From positions 1-25,234 of the forward strand of contig CAYPIE010000087.1 of assembly GCA_964410665.1 (NCBI GenBank): a stretch of DNA of 25,234 nt. Reading direction: 5' to 3'. A program made the translations under genes and the position numbers. This document shows positions 14,571-22,666 of this stretch, in pieces (position 1 is the stretch's first letter; every line of letters starts with the position of its first letter). The stretch is from CAYPIE01 sp964410665 (GTDB lineage Bacteria > Planctomycetota > Planctomycetia > Gemmatales > Gemmataceae). Under the pieces are notes generated by a model that saw nothing but the letters and a program-made list of their open reading frames with translations, was not told the DNA's origin and made no database searches.

Positions 14571-16040
14571 ATGACCAACCGATCCTCAGCCCCGATCCAA
14601 ACCGGCGGTCGCAAGCGGACGGTGTTCCGGCTCCTGGCGATCGCCCTGGGGTTGTTCCCCCTGCTGTTGTTGGAGTTAGGCCTACGCCTGGCGGGGCTGG
14701 GTAAGCCGACCGAATATAACGATCCGTTTGTCGGCTTCAGTGCCATCCACCCCTTATTTATCTATCAAGCCGAAACTGACCGCTACGAAATCCCGAAGTC
14801 TCGGCAAACTCACTTTCGACCAGATGGATTCGCGGGCAAGAAAGGTGAGCGAGCAACCCGCGTCTTTGTCCTTGGCGGCTCCACCGTCCAGGGACGCCCA
14901 TGGGCGATCGAGACCTCGTTTCCCACTTGGCTGGAGCTTGGCCTGGAAGTCGCCGACCCAACTCGGGACTGGGAGGTGGTCAACTGCGGTGGTATCTCCT
15001 ACGCGAGCTACCGCCTGGTCCCCATCCTCGAGGAGGTGTTGCAGTACCAACCTGATCTGATCTTGGTCATGACCGGCCACAACGAGTTTCTCGAAGACCG
15101 CAGCTATGACCACATCAAGTCGGCCCCCAAGTTCCTCGCCTGGCCGATGCGCCAAGTCAGCCGACTACGTACCTATAACCTGTTGCGAGGCATCTATCTC
15201 GACGCCACCGGGGCTCCCTCGACGGAAGAACGTCCCGAACTACCTGCCGAATCGGATGCCATCCTGGATTGGGAAGGGGGCATGGCCAAGTACCATCGGG
15301 ACCCCAAGTGGCAAGCGGGGGTGATCGCTCATTACCGCCACAACTTGGAGCGGATGGTGGTGTTGGCCGAGCAAGCCAATGTACCCCTGTGGTTGCTCAA
15401 CCCGGTGTCCAATCTGGAGTGGCCCCCGTTCAAGGCGGTCCATGGTCAGGCCATCACGCCCGCAGCAGAACAGGTTTTTGCCGACCTGCTTGCCGAGGCC
15501 CGTCAGCACTATCGGAATGACCTCGGAGAGGCGCTGCGGTTGCTGTATGAAGCTCGTGACCTAGACGATCAACACGCCTTGGTGCACTATGAAATTGGCA
15601 TGTGCTTGCGGACCTTGCGGCACCTTCCTCGGGCCGAACAAGCTCTACGCCAGGCCAAGGACCAGGATGTCTGCCCACTCCGGGTCCTGGACACCATGCA
15701 GGCGTTGCTCCTCGATGTCGCGACCACGTACAACAACCCCTGGATCGATGTGGAAGGGCTCATCGCTCAACAAAGCCGTCACGGCTACCCGAGCAACCAG
15801 TGGCTGGTCGATCACGTACACCCCTCGATCGAAGGTCACCAGCAAATTGCTCAGCACTTGCTCGACCGCCTGCAAGAGAAAGGCTGGGTTATCCCCCAGG
15901 CGGGCTGGGAACTAGAGCGAGATCGTCGCTGGCAAGCGCATCTGGAATCCCTGCCTCCCTTGTATTTTGCTCAGGGTCGCAATCGACTTAAGGCGGTTCA
16001 GGCCTGGGCCCATGGCCAGACCGATCGCAACAAACCATGA
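14571..16040 (+). CDS. Membrane-anchored SGNH/GDSL-type hydrolase with short TPR-like region
   Basis: This 489-residue protein has one N-terminal membrane segment (about 18-42) after a basic head, so the bulk lies outside the cytosol. SGNH blocks are visible: FVLGGSTVQG (Ser104), NCGGISYASY (Gly141), MTGHNEF (Asn171), and DHVHPS (Asp414, His417). A helical insert about residues 320-375, with EALRLLYEARDLDDQHALVHYEIGMCLRTL, resembles one or two TPR units. SGNH proteins of this type act as esterases or acyltransferases on surface glycans or lipids. The gene starts 4 nt after the phosphodiesterase gene and its stop overlaps the carbamoyltransferase start by 4 nt (ATGA). From general knowledge, SGNH proteins commonly accompany NodU-type carbamoyltransferases with SxtJ and DUF5989. 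Confidence 0.88.
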   Translation: MTNRSSAPIQTGGRKRTVFRLLAIALGLFPLLLLELGLRLAGLGKPTEYNDPFVGFSAIHPLFIYQAETDRYEIPKSRQTHFRPDGFAGKKGERATRVFVLGGSTVQGRPWAIETSFPTWLELGLEVADPTRDWEVVNCGGISYASYRLVPILEEVLQYQPDLILVMTGHNEFLEDRSYDHIKSAPKFLAWPMRQVSRLRTYNLLRGIYLDATGAPSTEERPELPAESDAILDWEGGMAKYHRDPKWQAGVIAHYRHNLERMVVLAEQANVPLWLLNPVSNLEWPPFKAVHGQAITPAAEQVFADLLAEARQHYRNDLGEALRLLYEARDLDDQHALVHYEIGMCLRTLRHLPRAEQALRQAKDQDVCPLRVLDTMQALLLDVATTYNNPWIDVEGLIAQQSRHGYPSNQWLVDHVHPSIEGHQQIAQHLLDRLQEKGWVIPQAGWELERDRRWQAHLESLPPLYFAQGRNRLKAVQAWAHGQTDRNKP

Positions 16041-17848
16041 CCACCATCCTGGGTATCTCGGCTTACTACCATGACAGCGCGGCTGCCCTGGTGCGCGATG
16101 GCGTGATTGTAGCTGCGACCCAGGAAGAACGCTTTAGTCGGTGTAAGCATGATAAAGCTTTTCCGACCCGGGCGGTGAGCTGGTGCTTGGACGCGGCAGA
16201 GGTCACGGCGGAGCAACTCGACTATGTTGCTTTCTACGAGAAGCCCTGGACCAAGTTCGAGCGCATCCTCGATACCTTCCTGGCACAGGCTCCCGAGGGT
16301 TTTGCTGCCTTCCACCAAGCCATGCCGACCTGGCTCAAGGATCGGCTCTACCTGCGTCGTCGTATCAATCAAGCACTTGGGCGGCCTGCAAGCAAGCCCA
16401 TAGTATTTCTCGAGCATCACGAGAGTCATGCTGCCAGTGCTTTCTTGCCAAGCCCGTTTGAAACCGCTGCCATCCTGACCTTGGACGGGGTTGGCGAATG
16501 GACTACGACCAGTATGGGAGTCGGTACCGGCAACACCCTTCGACTAACCCATCAGCTTTGCTTTCCCCACTCGCTGGGACTGCTCTACTCGGCATGCACC
16601 GCCTACTGCGGCTTCCAGGTCAACGATGGCGAGTACAAGCTGATGGGCCTGGCACCGTATGGGCAGCCGGTGTACCGCGATACCATCCTACGCCACCTGA
16701 TCGATGTAAAGGCCGATGGCAGTTTTCGTCTGAATCTAGACTATTTTACGTTCGGCATTCGGGACCGGATGACTAACCGCCACTTCGATCGTCTGTTTGG
16801 CGGACCGGCTCGTTCTCCCGATGCTCCGTTTGGTCAACGCCACCTGGATCTGGCGGCCAGTATCCAACTCGTTACCGAGGAGGTGATCCTGCATCTGGCC
16901 GAGGGGTTGCATCATCGTAGCGGTGAAGCCAATCTGGTCCTGGCCGGTGGTGTAGCACTGAATAGCGTGGCGAACGGTCGGCTCCTTCGGGAAGGGCCGT
17001 TCCGTCATCTATGGATCCAGCCGGCAGCCGGAGATGCGGGGGGAGCCTTGGGAGCCGCGTTATTCGTCTGGTACCAGTTGCTTGGCCGACCCAGGGGGGT
17101 CGATTCGCCTGACGCTCAGCAAGGGAGTTTCTTAGGACCAGAGTACCCGGCAGATTCGGTGACGGCTTGGCTGACGGAGCGGCACATCCCGTTTCATCGC
17201 CTCACTTGTGAACGTCAACGGATGCAGCGGGTTGCCGCCGAACTCGATGCAGGCAAGGTCGTGGGTTGGTTTTGTGGGCGGATGGAGTATGGTCCGCGAG
17301 CTCTAGGAGCACGGAGCATTTTGGCCGATGCTCGGTGCTCCGGTATGCAGTCGCGGCTCAATCGCTCGATCAAGTTTCGGGAGGGATTCCGCCCGTTTGC
17401 TCCGGCGGTACTCGTCGAGCATGCTCACAATTGGTTTGACTTGCCAGCGGGCCAGGATAGTCCCTATATGCTCATGGTGGTCCCAGTAAAGCCGCAACAC
17501 TGCCTGCCGGAAGCGATCGCTGCAAATGCGGATATCTATCAGCGCGCTCGGGGCGTACGCAGTACTATTCCAGCGGTGACCCATGTCGATCACTCCGCTC
17601 GCGTTCAGACCGTCGATCGGCAGCGGCAGCCCAGCTTCCATGCCCTGTTGACTGCTTTTCATGAACGCACCGGCTGTCCGGTCTTGATCAACACCAGCTT
17701 CAATGTCCGCGACGAACCGATTGTCTGCTCGCCCGCAGATGCCTATCGCTGTTTTCAAAATACTGGCATCGATCTGCTGGTTCTTGGGGATTGTCTGATC
17801 ACTAATAAGACGACTGAGTTCGAGGACGTACCCGATGCGGTGGTCTGA
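16037..17848 (+). CDS. NodU/CmcH-type carbamoyltransferase
   Basis: This enzyme transfers a carbamoyl group from carbamoyl phosphate, via an adenylate, to a hydroxyl of its substrate. The 603-residue length matches the family. The N-terminal Kae1-like domain opens LGISAYYHDSAAALVRDG (His12, Asp13), continues EERFSRCKHDKAFP, and holds EHHESHAASAF with His127 and His131. LTLDGVGEW supplies Asp150, a likely metal ligand. NDGEYKLMGLAPYG (about 195-210) and the glycine-rich LAGGVALNSVANG are typical. The YrdC-like second domain includes CGRMEYGPRALGARSILAD and REGFRPFAPAVL. All expected residues are present. The gene overlaps the SGNH gene by 4 nt and the SxtJ gene by 14 nt. The acceptor is unknown; in this operon a glycan or lipid hydroxyl is the best guess. 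Confidence 0.95.
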   Translation: MTTILGISAYYHDSAAALVRDGVIVAATQEERFSRCKHDKAFPTRAVSWCLDAAEVTAEQLDYVAFYEKPWTKFERILDTFLAQAPEGFAAFHQAMPTWLKDRLYLRRRINQALGRPASKPIVFLEHHESHAASAFLPSPFETAAILTLDGVGEWTTTSMGVGTGNTLRLTHQLCFPHSLGLLYSACTAYCGFQVNDGEYKLMGLAPYGQPVYRDTILRHLIDVKADGSFRLNLDYFTFGIRDRMTNRHFDRLFGGPARSPDAPFGQRHLDLAASIQLVTEEVILHLAEGLHHRSGEANLVLAGGVALNSVANGRLLREGPFRHLWIQPAAGDAGGALGAALFVWYQLLGRPRGVDSPDAQQGSFLGPEYPADSVTAWLTERHIPFHRLTCERQRMQRVAAELDAGKVVGWFCGRMEYGPRALGARSILADARCSGMQSRLNRSIKFREGFRPFAPAVLVEHAHNWFDLPAGQDSPYMLMVVPVKPQHCLPEAIAANADIYQRARGVRSTIPAVTHVDHSARVQTVDRQRQPSFHALLTAFHERTGCPVLINTSFNVRDEPIVCSPADAYRCFQNTGIDLLVLGDCLITNKTTEFEDVPDAVV

Positions 17849-18233
17849 TGTCCGTACACCCACGACCCAGCGCGTACTCTGGGAGTTCGCGAGCCTATTG
17901 GCCCTGGTTGGGCTGCTTTCTATGGTCTTGCTCGAGGGTACCGGACGCTGTTTGGGCGTCTTGGGTCTGATGGGGGGGCTCATTGGCTTGATCCGGCCGC
18001 GCTGGTTAGCCCCGTTGTTTCTCGGCTGGCGGTTGGCCGTCTTTCCGCTTGCCTGGCTGGTGACTCTGCTGGTCCTGGCGGTGATCTTTTTTGGGTTGAT
18101 CACACCTCTGGGCTTGTGGCTGCGGCTTCGATGCCGTGACTTGTTACAACGTCGAATCGAACCTGAGCAGGATAGTTATTGGGAAGAACGGCCAGCATCG
18201 ACCGATCCAACTCGATACCTGCAACCGTTCTAG
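17835..18233 (+). CDS. SxtJ-family small membrane protein
   Basis: This 132-residue protein has about three membrane segments: residues 16-34, 38-52 and 66-92 (FPLAWLVTLLVLAVIFFGLITPLGLWLRL). A hydrophilic C-terminus follows, with EPEQDSYWEERP and DPTRYLQPF. The WRLAVFPLAW..FFGLITPLG pattern and position directly behind a NodU-type carbamoyltransferase match the SxtJ family, named after a saxitoxin-cluster gene. Its function is not known. The start ATG 17835 has GAGGA (17822-17826) 8 nt upstream and lies inside the carbamoyltransferase gene, a 14-nt overlap, so expression is likely coupled. It may hold the carbamoyltransferase at the membrane; that is inference. Confidence 0.85.
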   Translation: MRWSDVRTPTTQRVLWEFASLLALVGLLSMVLLEGTGRCLGVLGLMGGLIGLIRPRWLAPLFLGWRLAVFPLAWLVTLLVLAVIFFGLITPLGLWLRLRCRDLLQRRIEPEQDSYWEERPASTDPTRYLQPF

Positions 18234-18245
18234 GGGAGGCGCAGC

Positions 18246-18443
18246 ATGACCGAACCAAGCAACGAATTCGAGAAAGCGGCTCAGGCGGAGCAAACCCCAG
18301 GGTTACTCATCGAGTTCTGGCATTTTTTGCGGCAAAACAAAAAGTGGTGGTTGCTGCCCATCCTGATCGTGCTGTTGCTGTTTGGCTTTCTGATGGTGCT
18401 TTCCTCAACGGGAGCGGCCCCGTTCATCTACACCTTCAGTTGA
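18246..18443 (+). CDS. DUF5989 single-pass membrane protein
   Basis: This is a 65-residue protein with a hydrophilic N-terminus (MTEPSNEFEKAAQAEQTP). The signature LLIEFWHFLRQNKKWWLLPILI leads into one membrane helix (about 34-53, ILIVLLLFGFLMVLSS) and the tail AAPFIYTFS. Both the FLRQNKKWWL..P segment and the APFIYT end match the DUF5989 family. That family occurs beside SxtJ and carbamoyltransferase genes; no function is known. GGGGAGG (18233-18239) gives a good ribosome-binding site 6-7 nt before the ATG, and only 12 nt separate it from the previous stop. Confidence 0.88.
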   Translation: MTEPSNEFEKAAQAEQTPGLLIEFWHFLRQNKKWWLLPILIVLLLFGFLMVLSSTGAAPFIYTFS

Positions 18444-18514
18444 CCGCAGTCCTGGGGTTTGCGATCATCACTCCCCCGGAAGCGATTGATTGTGGCCTAG
18501 TGGAGGGACAGGGA

Positions 18515-20119
18515 GTGTCCAGCGCCAGCGAACCATTACCTCGTCATCTGCTTGGCTGGTTTCCCTATCTGTGGTCGCGGGTGTTGTTTCCTGGACAGTC
18601 TGCGGGTGATTCAACCTTGCGGCAAAGTTCACTGCTTTGGCTATTGATTCTGCCCGCCTTGCTGCTGTACCCGACCCGGGATTTTCTTCTGCTCGAACCA
18701 GATGAGGGACGTTACGCGCAGATCCCTCGGGAGATGCTGGCTGCAGGGGACTGGGTAGTTCCTGTCTTGCAGGGTGAACCGTATCTGGATAAGCCGCCGC
18801 TGTTTTACTGGCTGGTGATGCTGGCGTATCACTTGTTCGGGGTAGCCGACAGTGTCGCCCGCATTGTCCCGGCCCTAGCGGTTCATGCCACCATCCTTTG
18901 TGTTTACTTGATTGGCCGCCGGAGCATGGGAGAGCGGACCGCCTTTTGGGGAGCACTGTTGCTCACGCTGATGCCTGGGTTCATTGGCATGGGGCGGCTG
19001 CTGTTACTGGATGGACTGTTAACGTTTTGCATCACCCTGATGCTGTTGAGCGTGTTCGAGGCCATTCGCACTGAGCGGTTTCGCTGGGGCTGGTGGTTGC
19101 TCTCAGCGGTAGCTTGTGGCTTCGGGGTGCTCACCAAGGGGCCGGTGGCTCTGATAATGCTGCTACCTCCAGTGCTTGCCTGGTGCTGGCTGTGTAGTCG
19201 ATCGGTGGCATTCACCCTGCCGCGGTTGGCCGCCTACCTGGGCATGGTGCTCGCCATCAACCTACCGTGGTATGTGGCGATCTATCTGCGTGAACCGGTG
19301 TTCCTCCGCTACTTCTTTTGGGAACACAACGTCCTGCGCTTTGCCAGCCCGTTCGACCACCTGCAACCGGTGTGGTACTACCTGCCGATCGCTTTGGGTA
19401 GTATGTTGCCTGCTAGCTTATTGCTGCTACCCCTGTTCCGCTATTTCACCACGGGTGAAGAAGGGGTCACACGGCAGCGGTCGCCGGAGTTGAGCTTCTG
19501 GCTGCTGGCAGGGGGGTGGTGCCTGCTTTTCTTTTCGCTTTCGGGGTCGAAGTTACCGACCTACATTCTGCCCGCGTTTCCGCTGTTGGCTCTGGTGTTG
19601 GGGTACTACATTGTGCACAGCCGCTGGCTGCACTCGGCCTGGACCCGAACGGCTCTGGTCAGCACCGGAGCTGTTCTACTGTTGACAGTTTATATCGGCA
19701 TCCCTTGGTACGCCCGCGAGCGGTCTCCCCTTGGACGGCCGGAACTGGTGCTGCGGCACGTGCGCGACCCCGAGCAGGCGGTGGTCTGCTACCCGCGTCA
19801 GGTCAACTCGGTCGCCTTCTACCTCGGCCGGTCCGACTTCCAGAATTATCGCAGCAAGGAAACTCAGGACCTGATTCTGTCGCTGCTTACCCGGCCGCGG
19901 ACGGTGATCCTGCTCACGCACCGCCATTCCATCGAGGCCCTACGCCACTGTTTGCCCGAGGACCTGCTACAGATCAGCGAGTCGGTCTCGCTCAAGAAGG
20001 AATACCCCAACTGGCCGTTCCTGGAAAAAGTCCTGGGTGACACGCCGTGGGGCCTGTGTGATATCGCCGTGGTTGAGATCCGCGCTTTGGCCCGGCAGAG
20101 CGAGCAGGCCAGGCGATAA
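18515..20119 (+). CDS. PMT/ArnT-type (GT39/GT83-like) membrane glycosyltransferase
   Basis: This is an integral membrane enzyme that moves a sugar from a polyprenyl-phosphate donor onto a lipid, glycan or protein on the outer face. An open frame extends upstream, but it overlaps DUF5989 and has no ATG. I chose GTG 18515, which has GGAGGGA (18502-18508) 6 nt upstream, giving 534 residues. LEPDEGRYAQIPREML contains the conserved Asp63-Glu64 of the first periplasmic loop. GEPYLDKPPLFYWL is the next family block. About ten to twelve membrane helices follow, with SGSKLPTYILPAFPLLALVLG near residue 350. A soluble C-terminal part (about 400-534) contains EQAVVCYPRQVNSVAFYLGR. The 71-nt gap before it is the largest in the operon. 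A hairpin terminator follows. Acceptor and sugar are unknown. Confidence 0.9.
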   Translation: MSSASEPLPRHLLGWFPYLWSRVLFPGQSAGDSTLRQSSLLWLLILPALLLYPTRDFLLLEPDEGRYAQIPREMLAAGDWVVPVLQGEPYLDKPPLFYWLVMLAYHLFGVADSVARIVPALAVHATILCVYLIGRRSMGERTAFWGALLLTLMPGFIGMGRLLLLDGLLTFCITLMLLSVFEAIRTERFRWGWWLLSAVACGFGVLTKGPVALIMLLPPVLAWCWLCSRSVAFTLPRLAAYLGMVLAINLPWYVAIYLREPVFLRYFFWEHNVLRFASPFDHLQPVWYYLPIALGSMLPASLLLLPLFRYFTTGEEGVTRQRSPELSFWLLAGGWCLLFFSLSGSKLPTYILPAFPLLALVLGYYIVHSRWLHSAWTRTALVSTGAVLLLTVYIGIPWYARERSPLGRPELVLRHVRDPEQAVVCYPRQVNSVAFYLGRSDFQNYRSKETQDLILSLLTRPRTVILLTHRHSIEALRHCLPEDLLQISESVSLKKEYPNWPFLEKVLGDTPWGLCDIAVVEIRALARQSEQARR

Positions 20120-20142
20120 GTGAGGGAAGTGCTACAACGCAC

Positions 20143-20172
20143 CTTCCCCTGGAGATCATTTTCCAGGGGAAG
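20143..20172. terminator. Bidirectional terminator between convergent genes
   Basis: CTTCCCCTGGA (20143-20153) and TCCAGGGGAAG (20162-20172) pair perfectly over 11 bases around an 8-nt loop (GATCATTT). It lies 23 nt after the glycosyltransferase stop and 10 nt from the end of the convergent kelch gene, so it can close both operons. No long T-run follows on either strand. Confidence 0.7.
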
Positions 20173-20182
20173 TCGGCAGAAA

Positions 20183-21160
20183 CTATTCCTGGGATTGTTT
20201 ACTCTCGGGCAGCACCAGTTCGGTGGCGCCAACGGTCCCTTTTCGCGAAGCACCGCCGACCACCACGATGCCTTCCTTGATGGGTATGATACGGTGTACG
20301 AAGCGGTTTTCACGCACCTCACCAGCCGGCACCCACTCATCGTCGGCTAGGCGATACAGCGTGCCGTCGGAGGGGTTGACAACTAGCGACCCTTGGAAGA
20401 CACAGGCGGCAGGTGAGAAACCGTTCATCCGATTCCCCGGCAGATCGGGGCCCTTGCTCCACTTCTTGCTCGCGGGGTCGTAGATATTGACGAACGGCTT
20501 GAGCTCCCCGACCTCGGTCATGCCGCCGACGACATATACCTTGCCCTCGTGGGTCGCGGCGATCAAGGCTCGTCGCACAAACGGCTGGGGGATAGTCTGC
20601 CACTCAGGGTTGGCCGCAGCCAGGTCGTAGACCAAGGCGGTATCGTGCCAGACCGGCTTGTTGCCTTTGCCACCCATGGCCCAGCCGCCGACGACATAGA
20701 TGCGGTCGCCCTGGACCACCGCGTCGTGCGATGACCGCGGCTGGGGCAGGTCGGGCAGGTCGGTCCACTTCTTGGTTGCCGGGTCGTAACCGGCGAACGA
20801 GCTCAGCGAGATCATGTCGGTGGGTTCGCCTGGGTCATTGCGAGCCTGGGTCCCGCCGATGCGGTACAGCTTGCCGCTGTGGGCCACCATGGCCAGCCCT
20901 TGCATGCTCGGACCACCGGGCAACTCCTCCCAGGTGTTGCTCCCTTCCAGACGCAAGCGGCGAAAGATACCTAGGGCATTCTTGTTGGAGAACGCGTGGG
21001 CGGAGCCAATGTGACCCCCGTAAACATACAGGTAACCATCGCACACCGCGGCCCCAAAACTGGACACCGCGGGCTTTAGCGGCGGGTACTTGGTCGTGGG
21101 CTCCGCCGCTAGCGGCAGTCCAAACAGAGCGACAACGCCCAGACTTAGGAGTTGCTTCAT
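20183..21160 (-). CDS. Exported kelch-repeat beta-propeller protein
   Basis: This 325-residue protein has a signal peptide (MKQLLSLGVVALFGLPLAA, cut before EP). It then has about five or six kelch units, each with a GG-type strand and a W-x-x-L strand: AVCDGYLYVYGGH..TWEELPGGP; MVAHSGKLYRIGGT..KWTDLPDLP; VVQGDRIYVVGGW..EWQTIPQP; ATHEGKVYVVGGM..KWSKGPDLP; and a weaker last pair ending IVVVGGA. Such propellers bind other proteins, glycans or ligands. It is the third gene of a minus-strand operon, 42 nt downstream of the small lipoprotein gene, with AAGGAA before its ATG. If the operon is under iron control as the upstream sites suggest, this may be a surface or periplasmic binding component, but that is inference. 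Confidence 0.9.
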   Translation of the reverse strand: MKQLLSLGVVALFGLPLAAEPTTKYPPLKPAVSSFGAAVCDGYLYVYGGHIGSAHAFSNKNALGIFRRLRLEGSNTWEELPGGPSMQGLAMVAHSGKLYRIGGTQARNDPGEPTDMISLSSFAGYDPATKKWTDLPDLPQPRSSHDAVVQGDRIYVVGGWAMGGKGNKPVWHDTALVYDLAAANPEWQTIPQPFVRRALIAATHEGKVYVVGGMTEVGELKPFVNIYDPASKKWSKGPDLPGNRMNGFSPAACVFQGSLVVNPSDGTLYRLADDEWVPAGEVRENRFVHRIIPIKEGIVVVGGASRKGTVGATELVLPESKQSQE

Positions 21161-21202
21161 AGTCGTTCGGTTCCTTATGTAAGAGCGCCAGAGCAGATCT
21201 AG

Positions 21203-21493
21203 TTACGACGATGGCCGTTCGTTTAACATCGCCTGCCGTTTCCCGGGAAGCAACACCTTTCGGGTAAATTGCTCCCAGACGCGCTGATCGCGCAGTCTAG
21301 GCTGACCCAGCTTTAACCGCTCTAGACTGTCGATGTTGTAACGCTCTTCCGGGGGCAACTGCTGCCACTGGTCCATCGTCAGTGGCGTCTGCTGCAGCGA
21401 GCCAGGGGGTGGATCCTTGCCACAGCCTGCCAAGCTCGCCATGCCGATGCTCAGGAAGCTCAGTCCCAGCAGACGCTTTAGAAGCTTCTTCAT
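21203..21493 (-). CDS. Small lipoprotein paired with a DUF1559 gene
   Basis: This 96-residue protein has a classical lipoprotein signal: basic start MKKLLKRLLG, hydrophobic core, and lipobox LAGC with Cys24. The mature part is short and charged, with PPGSLQQTPLTMDQWQQLPPEERYNID and a helix with ERLKLGQPRLRDQRVWEQFTRKVLLP. The start codon shares one base with the stop of the DUF1559 gene (TAATG), so translation is coupled. Small lipoproteins directly after DUF1559 genes are common in planctomycetes; they may help assemble or anchor the pseudopilin. I know of no experimentally assigned function. Confidence 0.85.
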   Translation of the reverse strand: MKKLLKRLLGLSFLSIGMASLAGCGKDPPPGSLQQTPLTMDQWQQLPPEERYNIDSLERLKLGQPRLRDQRVWEQFTRKVLLPGKRQAMLNERPSS

Positions 21494-22443
21494 TAGTAGG
21501 AACCTCCATCCAGGCTGGCGACTTCACCACCTGCACGCGAACCGTACGCCTGGTAAACCTCGTATGGGATGCCGTCGCGGACGAAGCGAACCGAGCCATC
21601 GGCCAACGCGAAATTGCCGCCGCCGGTGTGCTCGCTGCGGAAGGCGCCGTACGGGGTGCTCGCATGGTCGTGGCGGTTGAACGCATGGAAGGTAGTGCCC
21701 CAGCTGTAGCCGATGTAGCCGAAGGCCCAGACGCCGCCGTAGCTGGTCGAGGGCACCCCCTGCGGTTTGAAGTCGGTTTCCCCGGCCAGGAAGGTGTTCG
21801 AGGTGCCGTCGTTGAGCGAAGCCATGCGGGTGACCGATTGGTTTGGCGAGGTGGGATCGACGCTCTTGACTGGGACAATCGTCCCATCGAATCGCGGCTC
21901 GGCGATGCCGTAGAAGCTGGCATAGTGCAGCAGGGTTACATCGATGGTGCCCGCGGCCAACAAGTACGAGCAATAGCCCCGGTTCTCCACCCCACTCGGG
22001 CCGCCCAGCGACCCGGCCGGGGGCGTCATTGATGGGCAGGTGTAGGTTGGAATGAGCATCTGCTGCAGCATGGCATTGGTAAAGCCATCTCTATCGGGAT
22101 CTTCGCTGCTATTCCGCGGTAAGCTCGCATCCCAGCGGCGGGCCACTGCATCTTGCTCCAGATAGGGCAGCAGGGCGATGAAACCGGTTACCCAGGTGTC
22201 GCTGGTCTCGCCTGGCAAGCGATCGATTACCGCATAGGGAAATTCTTGGTGGGCATCATGGTAGTTGTGCAGGGCCAAAGCAAGTTGCTTGAGGTTGTTT
22301 TGGCACTTCATACGCGCGGCCGCTTCACGAACCTTTTGGACGGCGGGCAAGAGCAGTCCGATCAGGATGGCGAGGATGGCGATGACGACGAGCAGCTCAA
22401 TCAGGGTGAAGGCGGAACGATGTCGGGAACGCAGCACTGGCAT
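21493..22443 (-). CDS. DUF1559 pseudopilin-like protein with type IV prepilin N-terminus
   Basis: This is a 316-residue protein. The prepilin signal is AFTLIELLVVIAILAILIGLLLPAVQ with cleavage expected before Phe12 and the conserved Glu at +5 (Glu16), followed by KVREAAARMKCQNNLKQLALALHNYHD, the standard DUF1559 opening. The family's C-terminal DG block is present as GGGNFALADGSVRFVRDG. I chose ATG 22443 (MPVLRSRHRS) because an extended frame from 22524 adds residues before the prepilin leader. GAGGAG lies unusually close to this ATG, so GTG two codons later (22437) is an alternative start. DUF1559 proteins are thought to be major or minor pseudopilins in planctomycetes. The gene heads a three-gene operon and has a Fur-box-like palindrome upstream. 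Confidence 0.92.
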   Translation of the reverse strand: MPVLRSRHRSAFTLIELLVVIAILAILIGLLLPAVQKVREAAARMKCQNNLKQLALALHNYHDAHQEFPYAVIDRLPGETSDTWVTGFIALLPYLEQDAVARRWDASLPRNSSEDPDRDGFTNAMLQQMLIPTYTCPSMTPPAGSLGGPSGVENRGYCSYLLAAGTIDVTLLHYASFYGIAEPRFDGTIVPVKSVDPTSPNQSVTRMASLNDGTSNTFLAGETDFKPQGVPSTSYGGVWAFGYIGYSWGTTFHAFNRHDHASTPYGAFRSEHTGGGNFALADGSVRFVRDGIPYEVYQAYGSRAGGEVASLDGGSY

Positions 22444-22558
22444 TCTCCTCGTGTGCAAGAACCAAGGTTCAGGAACGCAACGGAGGAGCATTGCGAGCGG
22501 AAGTGAAGCAAGAGAGCGCTTCACGGCGGTGGCGGAGCATCCTCAGGGTGGGTAATGA

Positions 22559-22573
22559 TGAGACTGAGTCTCA
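22559..22573. promoter_or_regulatory. Fur-box-like palindrome in the leader of the DUF1559 operon
   Basis: TGAGACTGAGTCTCA is a perfect 7-1-7 palindrome. The 7-1-7 plan and TGA....TCA ends match the general Fur operator. It differs from the site at 22668-22682 at one position only. It lies on the downstream side of the candidate minus-strand promoter (22584-22612), at about +4 to +18, where a bound repressor would block elongation or initiation. The regulator is inferred, not seen. Confidence 0.7.
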
Positions 22574-22583
22574 CCCGCAGACT

Positions 22584-22612
22584 ATCTTAGAGCCCGAATT
22601 CGCACGCCACAA
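22584..22612 (-). promoter_or_regulatory. Candidate promoter of the DUF1559 operon
   Basis: On the minus strand, TTGTGG (22612-22607) and TAAGAT (22589-22584) are separated by exactly 17 nt. Each matches the sigma-70 consensus at four of six positions. Transcription would start near 22577, immediately before the palindrome at 22559-22573, leaving a leader of about 135 nt before ATG 22443. Confidence 0.45.
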
Positions 22613-22666
22613 GTGCGATTTTTCCAGGGGATTTTTCAAAACGATGCGGCCGGGCCACCCGGCTTG

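Noticed and set aside
18179..18514. Upstream extension of the PMT-type glycosyltransferase frame
   Set aside because: It overlaps the SxtJ end and all of DUF5989, has no ATG near the membrane domain, and GTG 18515 has a strong ribosome-binding site.
22444..22524. Upstream extension of the DUF1559 gene
   Set aside because: It would put 27 extra residues before the prepilin leader, unlike the family.
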